A DNA stretch of 39,689 nucleotides from Nemertoderma westbladi (GCA_032718475.1 JAUCBJ010005551.1:1-39689); one strand, 5' to 3'. Counted from the stretch's first letter, positions 1 through 10,417 are shown. Numbers and translations are program-made. Notes: generated by a model not told the origin, from the letters alone.

Positions 1-302
1 ATTGAAGAATTGATAGAAGAATATTGTAATATTTGCAATATTATCAAATGGAGTAAAAAATCAAGACATATAAAAAAATTAACATCTTTACCACAAACAA
101 CTATGGAAAAACGCAGAAGTGGGACAGAAAAAATTGTTGTTACTGTTGCGAAAAAGGATATTCAAAGCGGTTTCAGTAATAACTCCAAACACAAAACAAG
201 TAAATTAACATAATACTATTACCCAAAACACCAAGATACAACAAAGTAACAGGTTGCCAACATGCCCAGCCCCATGCACGGTGAATTTAAATACTTCTCG
301 AA

Positions 303-1601
303 TCACAACTTATTGACCCGACATCTAAAAGCAAACAAAGCAACCAGAGCGAATATAAATGGCAACCCAAACAAACTGAGAATCGAGCAAGCAAGTTCCA
401 TACCAAAGTAATCATTGAAGAATCCACCAAGAACAGGACCTGTAATAGCTCCAATGGAGACTGCAATTCTATACATTTGTTGGAGAAGTGATCTGGTATC
501 TACATTATCACGATAACCACAAATATTCACAGCCAGTTGTGTTTGTGTTTCAAGTGAAGGTGTGCGAAATAATCCAGACCCCATACCTAGGAGTGCACAT
601 CCAGTGACAGATATTGTGAGACATGATGTAAACCTAGTAGCTCTGTAGGACCTATTAGATGCATGGATGCTGCTAGTAGCATTGCACCAAATACAGTTGG
701 TAAGATGGTCTTCAATTTATTCATCATTAATGACATTATTAGATTAGTAGAAGCATAAAGAATTGTAAATATCATATAGATACGTCCAATATTGTACTGG
801 TTGACATTGTTGTTGTGGTGAATATAAGCAGCATAGTTTGTAAGGATAAAGGATGAGAGTATTCTGGAATATATATTTAAAATAAATATAAGTGAAATAG
901 CTGGATTTCTCAGAAGTCCAATATAAGTTGGTCTGTCTGTCGTAAATATAAGTTGGCGACTCCATCAAGCAGTAAAGGAGAATAATAAGAAACATCAAAC
1001 CCGATATTATAAATGGGAACTTAAAACCCGATGAAGTGAAAATGGATGAACCAAAAACTGGTGCAACCATGCATCCAATACCATCACTAACTACAGATAA
1101 ACTAGCTAATAAAGTTCTTTTTGCAGGCCACAATTCCATCAATAGACTGTATGAATACATAAAACTGATGTTGAGTCCAACTGCTTCAATAATGCGCAGA
1201 GAAAAACAAGCGAATATATATAACCCATGGTTGTTGTTGGGTATATATTCAACAAACCCAAATGCCAATTGGGAGACTGCACCAATAATACCGAATAGGC
1301 CCAAAGAGATACGAGTTCCCCAATTGTTGATAGAATGAGGGCAACTAATGTATATTATAAGTCTGACAGTAGAAAAAATTGCAAATAATGCACCAATTAG
1401 AGTCTTCGACCAACCACGCTCTTCTACAACAATTGGAAAGAATGTTTCCAGTAGATTCTGACACCAACCTGGTATCATTTGATACATCATCAAAATGGCC
1501 ACCAACATGTAAAGTCGCCAGTCCTTCTGTTGACTATTGTGATTAGTAATAATTTTATTTGTTTCATCATGTGATATAAGGGAAGCTTTTCCTCCTGACA
1601 T
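303..1601 (-). pseudogene. SLC18B1-like MFS transporter pseudogene
   Basis: This is a broken copy of the intact transporter at 12693-13985, in opposite orientation and roughly 80% identical in protein. The frame from the ATG near 1601 matches the intact protein for about 215 residues, including FFPIVVEERGWSKT and the stretch up to the first cytoplasmic loop. A first frameshift falls near 940-960, where the bases for a few loop residues are missing and a short local duplication (ATATAAGTTGG) is visible. The match resumes in a second frame (775-587) and again in a third (584-303), so a second frameshift lies near 620. The C-terminal end closely parallels the intact copy. No introns are visible in either copy. 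The frameshifts make a working transporter unlikely unless they are assembly errors. Homology upstream of the ATG extends only about 20 bp. Confidence 0.85.
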
Positions 1602-1773
1602 CTTTTAGACCAACTTCAAATTGAGTATTTAATATTACAGAGCTACTTGTAATCGATTAATTTATTGTATATTAATTAATACTTCAATTTAATGGCAAGT
1701 AGTATATCCTATGGAATGCTAGTGAGATCGGAATAGGGTTTAGACGATTTGCCAATAGTCCACAACTGACAGT

Positions 1774-1816
1774 CTACTACTACGATCGGCATGCTGCATT
1801 GCAGCTGCCTTTTTAA
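1774..1816 (-). mobile_element. LINE 3'-end fragment with TAG tail
   Basis: This short piece matches the 3' untranslated end of the LINE at 7092-7136: a TAG-type trinucleotide run, then GATCGGCATGCTGCATTGCAG and a T-rich stretch. Only the last ~40 bp of the LINE is present, as expected for a 5'-truncated insertion or a relic. It lies just upstream of the transporter pseudogene on the same strand. Confidence 0.6.
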
Positions 1817-2027
1817 GAGACTCCTTTACTCAACTATTTACTTCCATATTTGTAATTATTTGAAAATATCGCTACAGCTCAGTACCATGGTGATACTTCC
1901 TATCATATTGTACACATTCGGGTGACATTTACAGTCCACATTACCATAGCAACAGACCAAATAAGATAATATAATAAGAATTTAATATACAGTATAACTA
2001 TAATGCAGTTTTCCCTAGGTCTACCGT

Positions 2028-2368
2028 ACCAGAGTTTTGAGAGATTAAATGTAACACATGTCGTATAGCTATAACCTTGGACTGTTAGTCAACAATCTAT
2101 CATGACTTGGGGGAATATTGTTTAATACAAATATGAATTTTAAAGTTTTTCCATGTGTTTATTGAGACTTAGAGTTAATAGTTAACTCACTCTAAATTCT
2201 GCTAAGATATTAGTTTTGGAACAGTAAAGTACATCACACTATGCACCGTGGGACAAATCCCATTTCGGTGAATTACTATTTTGTATCAATGTTAAATTAT
2301 TAATTTAAGGAAAGGAGCAGTTTACAGTGGCACGTTATTCGAACCAAAACGATAAACAAATCTCAACA
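2028..2368 (-). repeat. Inverted repeat arm A
   Basis: The reverse complement of this stretch aligns with 4826-5210. Shared landmarks, in order, are GGTTCGAATAACGTGCC, a GGGATTTGT block followed by CGGTGCATAG, GAGTTAACTATTAACT, AATTCATATTTGTATTAAAC, and GTGTTACATTTAAT near AACTCTGGT. The arms are diverged and arm B carries two extra low-complexity inserts. No coding capacity is seen. It may be the terminal repeat of an unrecognised element, or two insertions of one short repeat in opposite orientation. Confidence 0.7.
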
Positions 2369-2540
2369 GTACAGATAGAAGTTTAATTTTTGAGAGTAAT
2401 CAGGTGTTATTTGCATTGATCTTCACCCTGGAGAGGGATCAATTTTGATTGCGTCGAAACTATCACTTGCATTTGCCTATTATTATTATTATGACTTAAT
2501 GGAAATGGATGGTGATGAACATATTCCTACATTTAAAGGA

Positions 2541-2867
2541 AAATTCTACCACAATCTACATGCAGCTACTGATGGAGTGGATCAGCATGCTTCTTAATTT
2601 GCCTGGGTGACTTTAATGCGAATCTACATCACTCATCTACATCTCATACTGGACCAAGTGGTCACAAGTCCCAGATAGACCATATTCTGTTTCGTAGGAA
2701 ATCCAGGAGCTTTATTCTGTACAAGACTGAAGTGTATTTGCACTTCGACCCATATCCAACTATTACCTATTATTGTGGCCAAGGTAAGACTTATTTTCCG
2801 CGCTAGCAGAATTGCCAAGAAGAGCTTTGAGAAGCTTCCTAACATAACAGGGTATTGGCTGATAACT
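2541..2867 (+). pseudogene. LINE endonuclease fragment
   Basis: This stretch matches the endonuclease part of the LINE ORF at 8821-10224: the AATDGVDQHA segment, a broken GDFNA block, GPSGHKSQIDHI in a shifted frame and the IVAKVRL region. It contains stops, frameshifts and an internal deletion of about 100 bp. It continues on the far side of the TTAA element as the RT fragment at 4444-4815, so the TTAA element inserted into this LINE copy. Confidence 0.75.
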
Positions 2868-2908
2868 TTAACCCTATTAGTACCGGGCTATAAAATGTTG
2901 TACAAATA

Positions 2909-2947
2909 CCGGGGGGGGGGGGGGGGTCATATTGACCCCCCCCCCCC
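2909..2947. repeat. Left G/C-run palindrome
   Basis: A run of 16 G (2911-2926), then TCATATTGA, then 12 C (2936-2947) can form a long hairpin. The same arrangement occurs near the other end of the element. The G-run could also form a quadruplex. Confidence 0.85.
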
Positions 2948-3394
2948 TCTAAAATCTACAAATATTTACGAAAACGTCTGATTTTTTGTTTGTACTGGAT
3001 TTTTTGTCTGGATCCGACCGAAAAAAAAAATTTTCGAAAAAATGTACTGGGGTGGTTATATTGCAGCACCAAAATTACAAGTAGTGCACAATTTTCACAA
3101 AATTTGAAAGTTACATTTTCGGCTAATTATTTTTCAATACAGGTTTTCTGGGGCGCAAAATACATTGAAAAATATTTAAAAATGATATGATTACTATAAA
3201 TGGCTGTTTAGTCCTCTCTGCGTAGGAAAAAAATGAAAAAAACAAGTAACCAGCACTTTTCAGTTAGAACACAAAATTTTTAATTCACTTATACGATGCT
3301 ATAAATTCACATTTTCAGGTTTTCGAGGGCGCTGATTCTAATGGAATACATTTCTAATATGCCAGATCATTGCTACTTGTATTTTTCGGCGTAA

Positions 3395-4200
3395 TTTGGC
3401 AAATTTTGGTGCTGGCACCAAATTTCGTACCCATCACCAAAAAGTACAAGTTTGCGATGTCCAGTGCTGTTTTTATTGATTCCATCGGATTCAGGACCCT
3501 CATAAACCCGTATAACGCAAGAAACAAGGTGATACTATCTACTGATCAATTTGCATATTTTCCAAAATTTGGTGCTGGCACAACAATTTTCAGTCACCGG
3601 CGAAAAATACAAGTTTGAGAACTCTTATGAAATTTTTACTGATTCCATTGAATTCAGAACCATCACAAACCCGTATAACGCAAGAAACAAGGTGACACAA
3701 TCAATTGATATATTTGATGGTTTTCAAAATTTGGTGCCAGCACCACATTTTGCACCCACATCCGAAAAATACAAGTTTGAGATGTCTAGTTCGATAATTA
3801 TATATTCCATTGAATTCAGAACAGCCATAAACCTCTAAAACGCAAGAAATAAATTGTCACAAGCAATTTTATCTATTGAATGGATTTTCAAAATTTCGTG
3901 CTAGCACCAAAATTTGCACACAGCACCGAAAAATACAAGTTTGATACGCTTGGTGCAACTCGTATATATTTTATCGAATCCAGAACCCCAAAAACCCCCA
4001 ATTGCGTAAAAAACAAGTTTCAAACAATCAATTTACAAAATTGACATATTTCAAAATTTGGTGCTGGCACCAAAATTTGGCACCCACCGAAAAAAACAAG
4101 TTTGAAATTTCTAAATCAATTTATATGAATTCCATCCAATTTCTAACACCAAAAAACCGGTGTAAATCAAAAATAGAGATGTTACAATTCATATTTAATG
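3395..4200. repeat. ~163-bp tandem repeat array, five units
   Basis: A diverged unit recurs with anchors GGTGCTGGCACC (or close variants) at about 3408, 3571, 3733, 3897 and 4060, giving spacings of 162-164 bp. Each unit then carries a CACC-AAAAA-TACAAGTTTG block, a TTCCAT-GAATTCAGAAC block and a CCCGTATAACGCAAGAAACAAG block. GGTGC/GCACC flanked by A/T-rich arms forms an imperfect palindrome in every unit. Open frames across the array follow the repeat and do not resemble a known protein. More degenerate half-units may extend left to about 3120. Confidence 0.85.
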
Positions 4201-4392
4201 AAATGTAATTTTCAAAAAACGTCTCAAAAAAAGTGCCAAAAGTAGGGTTAAAAAATGGTGCTATAACTCGAAAAGTACCCAATATTTTTGAAAACGGTTT
4301 TCACTACTAGGAAGACAATAGATTTTTAGGAAAAGTCATAAAATTTCAGATTCCCAACTGAGTTTGTTTCAGAATTATAATAAAAAAACCAC

Positions 4393-4426
4393 GGGGGGGA
4401 GGGGGTCATATTGACCCCCCCCCCCC
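4393..4426. repeat. Right G/C-run palindrome
   Basis: G-runs (4393-4405, one A inside), TCATATTGA and 12 C form the counterpart of the palindrome at 2909-2947, a few bases inside the right end of the TTAA element. Confidence 0.85.
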
Positions 4427-4443
4427 GGGTTTAATAGGGTTAA

Positions 4444-4815
4444 GGTACATCATGTATATGATTCTGTGCTCACAGATTTCTACAACTCATTTGCTGAAAT
4501 TAACTGCAGTAAGGGGCTTGAACACCAATCGTGCCATTGGAGTAGATGGCGTGCCCCAAAGGTCTTTAAAATTCCTGAGTGCTTAGAGCTCATTCACCCC
4601 ATTATTCTGGATATGTATAGGATAAAGATAGTCCCTCAAGAAATATATAAGTTGGTACATGCTCCAAAGAAGGGCAACCTAACAACCTATAAATCTTTTC
4701 ATGGAACTCAATCTCAATATAATTATCTTAAATCGCATCAGTAATCGTGTGGGAACCAAAATGGGTTCCCTAAAGGTTGTGGGACATGAAGTCTATTCTG
4801 GCACTTTCTATTGTT
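4444..4815 (+). pseudogene. LINE reverse transcriptase fragment
   Basis: The translation carries a diverged version of the N-terminal RT region of the LINE at 7137-8924: TNRAIGVDGVP, then VFKIPECLELIHPIILDMYR, PKKGNLTTY and a remnant of NQNGF near 4760. Frames shift several times. The fragment ends where inverted repeat arm B begins. It is the continuation of the endonuclease fragment at 2541-2867. Confidence 0.75.
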
Positions 4816-4825
4816 TCTGTTGTTC

Positions 4826-5210
4826 TATTGAGATTCGTTTATTGTTTTGGTTCGAATAACGTGCCTCTGTAATCTACTCCTTTCCCTAAATTGGTAATTT
4901 AACATTGAGACAAAATAATTCCCCAAAACGGGATTTGTGCCCACCCCCACCCCTGCCCAACCCCTTTCTCGACGGTGCATAGAGTGATGTCTGTTGCTGT
5001 TGCTGTTGTTGCTGATGTCTGATATCTGCCTGTTGCAAAACTAATATCTCAGCAGCATTTAAAGTGAGTTAACTATTAACTGTAGGTCTCCTCAATGAAC
5101 GCCTGAGATACTTTAAAATTCATATTTGTATTAAACAATATTCCCCAAATCACAATAGAATGGTTATGGCTATGCGAAGTGTGTTACATTTAATTGTTAA
5201 AAACTCTGGT
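4826..5210 (+). repeat. Inverted repeat arm B
   Basis: This is the partner of arm A (2028-2368) in opposite orientation. It has two inserts missing from arm A: a C-rich CCCACCCC stretch near 4940-4970 and a TGTTGCTG-type stretch near 4988-5035. The arms enclose 2.46 kb holding the LINE EN/RT pieces and the TTAA element. Confidence 0.7.
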
Positions 5211-5879
5211 GAGTTAAACTAGTGAAAACTATTATTATAATTACTCTGTAAATTAGGCCGGGTCAATGAAATTTTTTTTTTGAGAAAAAGTGGCCTGATG
5301 TAGTGATATTTACTGGTACTTATCTACTGGTATTTACAAGTACTTTTTTCTTAACATTTGATTTTGCTTTGTGTTTTCACCTTTTAGTCCGTCATGTAGT
5401 CCTAAATAATATACAATACTCATATACACTGTATACTGTATACCAGGTTACTATACTATACTAGTAACCATACTGGTTACTGTAATAACAGTAACACCCT
5501 GCTTTAGTATAAACATTAGCCTAGCCTTCTTGATTATTGCATGTATTGCCACATGCCTCTAGCTAGTAGAGTATGTACTGATGTAGGCCATGGCCTTTGG
5601 CAATGAATTAGTGCAGTAGTATGACACCAGTAATATAGGCTAGGCCTACAGCAGTACCGGTAGCACAGCCAAGTTTCCCTGCCAAGTTAATTAGAATAAA
5701 TGGAGGGGTTTACAGAAGTTTGGGATCCCAGCTGGGAGTTGTGTTGCATCATGTATGTGGAGCGAGGTCGAAGTCCATGGCTGGATAAGGAGCAGGAACA
5801 CCTGCACCACCACTATTCCGGAAATCAACTTCTGCCCTTCGGCTCTGCATTGTTCGTGCAGTGATGAATAAATCCTTCT
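5211..5879. other. No gene recognised; palindromic GGTTAC cluster
   Basis: I see no coding sequence. A cluster around 5444-5495 contains GGTTACTA and TAGTAACC as an 8-bp hairpin, followed by further GGTTAC and GTAAC copies. The rest is A/T-rich. Confidence 0.5.
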
Positions 5880-6131
5880 TGCATGACATTGCTTTCGCCA
5901 TGAGGACCAGCCAGTGCATAATCTTGTGATTTAGTGGCTACATGGAGTGAATAAGCATAGTAGACATGAGAACCCATGACTTTCTTGAGACACCTCTTAA
6001 GGGCACTCCAGCCTTGAAGATGCAGCTTCTCTAGCAAATGTTATGGGTGATAGGGAGTTGTGGCGGTGCAATTTTATCGACAAGCCGGCACAGCATTCCT
6101 AATATATAATGCAGCTGCGATGCAGCATGCC
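5880..6131 (+). pseudogene. LINE C-terminal and 3' end fragment
   Basis: This matches the last ~70 codons of the LINE ORF at 7137-8924. It covers a GHCFRHEDQPVHNL region in a shifted frame, then in one frame LANVMGDRELWRCNF and DKPAQHS with the stop. The 3' untranslated AATGCAGCTGC and ATGCAGCATG block follows. It probably belongs to the same old copy as 2541-4815, with the middle of the RT lost or displaced. Confidence 0.75.
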
Positions 6132-6211
6132 AATAGTAGCTGCATTTTTCCAAGTGACACTTTAGACAATATACAAAATACATTCTCTGTTATGCATCCG
6201 CCCTTGTATAA

Positions 6212-6305
6212 TTACGTTTCACAGGGAAAGCCAATAGCATCAGACTTCCAACCTGGAGGTCACCAGTTCGATCCCACCTGGACGTCATTGCCGACTTTGC
6301 AAAGT
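6212..6305 (+). repeat. tRNA-derived SINE fragment
   Basis: The sequence AGACTTCCAACCTGGAGGTC followed by CCAGTTCGATCCCACCTGG resembles the anticodon-arm to T-arm half of a tRNA, with a clear RNA polymerase III B box (GTTCGATCC). The 5' half and A box are poor, so a working tRNA is excluded. A 38-bp tandem duplication (ATTGGAAATGAAAAAA) follows at about 6400-6470. Confidence 0.45.
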
Positions 6306-7091
6306 TGTAAGTTGCTGAGGCTAAATATTTGATAGAACTATGTATGATAAGGCAAATTTTCCCCCGAATGAATTACATAACCTTGTAGATTGGTCATCAT
6401 TGTATTGGAAATGAAAAAATGGTCTATAGTAGAATGTATTGGAAATGAAAAAAATGATTTATAGTAGATATAAACAATTTTATATACAATGTGTGCATGT
6501 AGAATCTACAGCATACAACTCCCATAAACTTTGAACATCGAAGTATTCCAGAAAGTCCGGGCAGCTACTGAACTGAACTCAATCATGAACTGAACTATAT
6601 GAAAAAAAGTAATTGTAATAAATAATTAATGTTAAGCATTAATATCTCCAACCAATATTTTATTGCTAGTTGGGGTATAATTTTCAACTAAATGTTTGCA
6701 TCAGAAATTATATTCATTATTGGCCATAGGCTTCAGAGGCTGTGGTTGCCATGGCCACTAACAATGCAGTAGTCAGTAATATGTATGTATACACATATTT
6801 ATATGTATATTTAATATTCAATATAATAGGTTCATACTATAATGTTCCAGGAAATCTATTATACTAGCAAGAAGCAAGAGTGCTGCAACAAAATCGTATT
6901 TGATCTTAATATACTTTAATATATTCTTGGTCTATCTGCTCAAACTATCTATCTATCTCTAAACTAACTAACTATCTCTTATGTAGATTTGCACAATAAC
7001 AGGTGTTCCAGGGTGATTTATAAAGCATCTTATACATCAATCTGTCAATCTATCAGTATTAGTAGTTTTACTAATAGTTTGTTTTCCTGTA
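6306..7091. other. No gene recognised
   Basis: A/T-rich sequence with CTAT and CTAA microsatellite runs near 6935-6980. No coding or RNA feature is supported. Confidence 0.5.
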
Positions 7092-7136
7092 CTACTACTA
7101 CTACTAGGATCGACATGCTGCATTGCAGCTGCATTT

Positions 7137-8924
7137 TTAAGAATGCTGTGCCGGCTTGTCAACAAAATTGCACCGCCACAACTCCCTATCACCCATGACA
7201 TTTGCTAGATCATCCGCATCTTTAAGGCCAGTGTCCTTTAAGATGCGTCTCAAGAAAGTCATGGGCTGTCCACCATGCTTATTCACTCCATGAGGCTGCC
7301 AAAGTACAAGATTATGCACTGGCTGGTCCTCATGGCGAAAGCAATGTCCTGCAAAGCGGAGCCGATTTTGTTCTAGTGTCAAGCTTGGGGGAACCAATGA
7401 AACACCTCCAATGTTATATAGTGTCTGGTTGGAGATGTGTGCATTGTACTTGACACAATTAACCCGGCGTAGCATTCTTGTGAATGTGCCATCCAGAGAT
7501 TTGGTGTCCTCAGCAGTTAGAGCCCAGCATGGACTCCCGTAGAGGAGTACTGGAACTACTGCTGCTCTAAATAATCGGACCTTAAGTTTCCGATTAATTC
7601 TCGGTAACTTCCAAATCCTGGAAAGCCTATTCAAGGCTGCCCATGCCTTTCCCTTACGTATTCGAAGGTCCTCACCTGACTTCCGGATCCATGATCCCAG
7701 GTAACAGAAGTCATCCACATGCTCAAGCATACCATCCTTTGAGCTTATGCTCATCCGATCAGAGACTTGCTGAGGACTTTCAAAGTTAACTGTCAGAATT
7801 TTGGTCTTTCTGGAGTTAATAAAAAGACCAACACTAGAAGCAGCATGTTCTAATGAGCTGAGGAGCCGTTGGGCTCCCTCTAATGATTCTGAGAGTACTC
7901 CTAAGTCATCAGCAAAGTCTAGATCAGTTAGGTACTTGGCAGGATTTCCTCGACTTCTGGAGCCAGTAGGTGGAGTTATCATCACCCCATCATCATTATA
8001 ATGATCTAAGGACATGCGTAGAACATAGTCAACCACAATAATGAACAAGAATGGTGCAAGTGTGTCTCCTTGGAGGACGCCCCATAACACTTCCAATGGT
8101 TCTGTGTCACCATCAACAGTAGACACAAATGTTGTCGAACCATCGTATACTGATCTGATTGCTGCAATAATTTCATCAGGAATCCCATATAATGAAAGTA
8201 TGCTGAACATACGTGAGCGAGAGACTGAATCAAAGGCCTTGAAGAAGTCAACAAAGATAACAGCCAGATGCCTGTCTTTCTTTTTTGATAACTCTTCAAT
8301 TATCCTTCTAAGTGCTAAAATGGGCTCCATGGTCCCACGACCTTTACGGAACCCATTCTGATTTCCACGGAGCAGTCTCTCAATGGGATCCCTGATGCGA
8401 TTTAATAGAATCCTATTGTATAGCTTTGCAGCAATCGAGATCAATGAGATTCCCCGAAAAGAACCATAGAGTGTTAGGTTGCCCTTCTTGGGAACTGGCA
8501 CCAACTTATTTGTTTTCATTTCTTGTGGGACTCTTGTTGTTCGGTACATGTCTACTATGATGGGATAGATGAGCTTTAAACACTCAGGTATTTTAAAGAC
8601 CTCAGGGGGAACACCATCTACTCCACTGGCACGATTGGTCTTAATGCTCTTTGCAGCAGCCTTCACTTCTGCAAAGGAGATATCGCCAATGGGAATATCT
8701 GGGAGTACAGACTCAGACACTTTTACTTCTATAAAGTTATCAGGCAATACCCTGTCATTATTGAGGAGCTTTTCAAAGTGGGCTTTCCAACCATTGAGGC
8801 GATCGGCTGGGGATTCAGCCTTAACCTTGGTGGTTGGTTGGCTTTTCCGCCCAGTAAGCAGATTGATCGATTTCCATGCCTGGGATTGTTTGCCTGCTGT
8901 CGTCAGCATCATTGATGGCATCAA
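7137..8924 (-). CDS. LINE reverse transcriptase and C-terminal domain
   Basis: This 595-codon frame encodes the RT half of the LINE polyprotein. Visible RT blocks in order are TNRASGVDGVPPEV, GNQNGFRKGRGT, IFVDFFKAFDSVSRS, GVLQGDTLAPFLF and LDFADDLGVL, the last carrying the catalytic Asp pair. After the RT comes the region typical of such LINEs with LLYGSPCWAL, RRVNCVKYN and RLRFAGHCFRHEDQP, ending in DADDLANVMGDRELWR. The frame has no true start: it overlaps the endonuclease frame (8821-10224) in another phase. The protein logically continues from one to the other near 8885, so one frameshift separates them. Without it, endonuclease and RT would form one protein of roughly 1,030 residues. 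Function in its present form is doubtful. Confidence 0.9.
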   Translation of the reverse strand: MMPSMMLTTAGKQSQAWKSINLLTGRKSQPTTKVKAESPADRLNGWKAHFEKLLNNDRVLPDNFIEVKVSESVLPDIPIGDISFAEVKAAAKSIKTNRASGVDGVPPEVFKIPECLKLIYPIIVDMYRTTRVPQEMKTNKLVPVPKKGNLTLYGSFRGISLISIAAKLYNRILLNRIRDPIERLLRGNQNGFRKGRGTMEPILALRRIIEELSKKKDRHLAVIFVDFFKAFDSVSRSRMFSILSLYGIPDEIIAAIRSVYDGSTTFVSTVDGDTEPLEVLWGVLQGDTLAPFLFIIVVDYVLRMSLDHYNDDGVMITPPTGSRSRGNPAKYLTDLDFADDLGVLSESLEGAQRLLSSLEHAASSVGLFINSRKTKILTVNFESPQQVSDRMSISSKDGMLEHVDDFCYLGSWIRKSGEDLRIRKGKAWAALNRLSRIWKLPRINRKLKVRLFRAAVVPVLLYGSPCWALTAEDTKSLDGTFTRMLRRVNCVKYNAHISNQTLYNIGGVSLVPPSLTLEQNRLRFAGHCFRHEDQPVHNLVLWQPHGVNKHGGQPMTFLRRILKDTGLKDADDLANVMGDRELWRCNFVDKPAQHS

Positions 8925-10224
8925 CCTGTTGGTTTATTAGCTCCTGTAGATTAGCAGAGTACTGCCTGTTCAGGGACCTAGATGCAGCCTTAACTGCATT
9001 CTTGGCCGCTGTAGTCTGTTTGAGTCGGGACTCTTTCTGCGACTTATGAAGGTCATTTTGGCATTTCTGAATTTTGTTGTCAGTCCAGGGGGCCCTTTTC
9101 CTGTTTCGAGGGTATACAGGAACTGTTTCTGCAGCTGCTAACTTAACTGCTTCTGTAAAGGCAGTATAGCCCTCACAGTGATCTGCCGCCTCAGAGGCAA
9201 GAGCCTCATACCTGTTGCTCAGCTGTAGCGTGAAGCTGGATCTCACACTTGGCTGTTGCAACAGAGAGGACCAGTCATGCTGTGGCAAGGCAGATTTCAT
9301 TGTTCTGCTAGCACGCAGACTAAGTCTTACCTTGGCCACAATAAGGCGGTGATCACTGGAGAAGGGTCGAAGTGTAAATGCATTACAGTCTTGTATAAAG
9401 CTCCTGTATTTCCTACGAAACAGAATATGGTCTATCTGGGACTTGTGACCACTGGGTCCACTATGAGTCCATAGCTTTCCAGTTCGCTTCTTGAACTGGG
9501 TTCCAGCCGAAAACAATCCATTTCCAGAGATAAAATCCTGAAGATGGACAGAATTTCGGTTATCACTATTGCTATAGACCCAGGGCGATGTAGGTGATTG
9601 ATGCAGACTTGCATTAAAGTCTCCCAGGAATGTTAAGAATGCATGCTGATCCACTCCATCAGTAGCTGCTTGTAGATTGTTGCAGAAATTTTCCACCTCC
9701 TCTACAGGGGCAACACTAGTTGGAGAGTAGCACACAATCAGAACCACCTTAGAAAACTTCTTAGCCAGTCTTCCAGAACATGAGAAGTGGCAACGGATGA
9801 TGCGGTTAGAGATTTGGTCTATTTTGTCGAATGCTGCATGTGCAGTTGGATTCATCAATAGACCAATTCCACCATTGCCACTATCATCTACAGATGCGAG
9901 GGCGAGTTGCCAACCGCCCCCCATGTCCTTAATCAGAACCTCATCAGTCTGTCCAGTCTGCATTCGGTGCTCTTGAACACCCACTGCGCTAAGAGAAAGC
10001 TTATCTGCCAAGGCAGTCAGCTCACCTTGTTGCATTGGGGACCCGAGTGTTAGGGTGTTTACTGAGGCTAGTCTTGTGACTTGCCTCAGATTCACCAATG
10101 GCTTTGTTGGTCGGGGTGGAACATGAGAGTAGCCTCCAACTCCAGAATCCCTCTCCCCATCACAATCTGGCCTTCCTGGTGACCCAGGGTTTGGGCCAGA
10201 AAGGTCATCAGGAAAGGGACTCAA
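8821..10224 (-). CDS. LINE apurinic-type endonuclease half
   Basis: This 467-codon frame holds an exonuclease/endonuclease/phosphatase domain that nicks target DNA to prime reverse transcription. Visible motifs are VGVQEHRMQTG (metal-binding Glu), a CYSPTS strand, FLGDFNASL, KSQIDHILFRRK and PFSSDHRLIVAKVRL (catalytic Asp/His). The track start at 10224 is a TTG; the first in-frame ATG lies further in, before QQGELTALADK. A short frame just upstream (10417-10208) reads HNRPHRRQLTPDQQFF and may be the displaced N-terminus. The last ~35 residues are out of register with the RT frame because of the frameshift near 8885. Confidence 0.88.
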   Translation of the reverse strand: MSPFPDDLSGPNPGSPGRPDCDGERDSGVGGYSHVPPRPTKPLVNLRQVTRLASVNTLTLGSPMQQGELTALADKLSLSAVGVQEHRMQTGQTDEVLIKDMGGGWQLALASVDDSGNGGIGLLMNPTAHAAFDKIDQISNRIIRCHFSCSGRLAKKFSKVVLIVCYSPTSVAPVEEVENFCNNLQAATDGVDQHAFLTFLGDFNASLHQSPTSPWVYSNSDNRNSVHLQDFISGNGLFSAGTQFKKRTGKLWTHSGPSGHKSQIDHILFRRKYRSFIQDCNAFTLRPFSSDHRLIVAKVRLSLRASRTMKSALPQHDWSSLLQQPSVRSSFTLQLSNRYEALASEAADHCEGYTAFTEAVKLAAAETVPVYPRNRKRAPWTDNKIQKCQNDLHKSQKESRLKQTTAAKNAVKAASRSLNRQYSANLQELINQQVDAINDADDSRQTIPGMEIDQSAYWAEKPTNHQG

Positions 10225-10417
10225 AGAATTGTTGGTCAGGAGTTAACTGACGCCTGTGAGGCCGATTGTGTGCGGTAATTCCACTGGCCTCTAGTGGCCG
10301 GACCTCCGCATTGCTAATGTAATCCATAGTGGGGGTTGGGGGGTGCTTTTTTGCCGAGTCAGCTCTCGGGGCAAATACCACACCCTGGTTTGCCATTCCA
10401 CAGGGTGGGTGTCGCAA

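Larger units (their letters stand above)
2868..4443. mobile_element. TTAA-flanked non-autonomous piggyBac-like element
   Basis: A 1568-bp segment (2872-4439) is bordered on both sides by TTAA (2868-2871 and 4440-4443). Its ends are inverted repeats: CCCTATTAGTACCGGG on the left and the complement of CCCTATTAAACCCGGG on the right, 13 of 16 matching. A TTAA target duplication and ends starting with CCC are hallmarks of piggyBac superfamily transposons. The flanking sequence is a LINE whose reading resumes across the element, which supports a real insertion. Just inside each end is a G-run, TCATATTGA, C-run palindrome. The middle is a tandem array of ~163-bp units. No transposase is encoded, so mobilisation would depend on a partner in trans. 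The superfamily assignment is an inference from the ends. Confidence 0.75.

Noticed and set aside
3370-3838. Overlapping open frames with repeated peptide FRT-INPYNARNKV
   Set aside because: They follow the 163-bp DNA repeat, lack a recognisable domain and have no consistent start; they are a by-product of the array.
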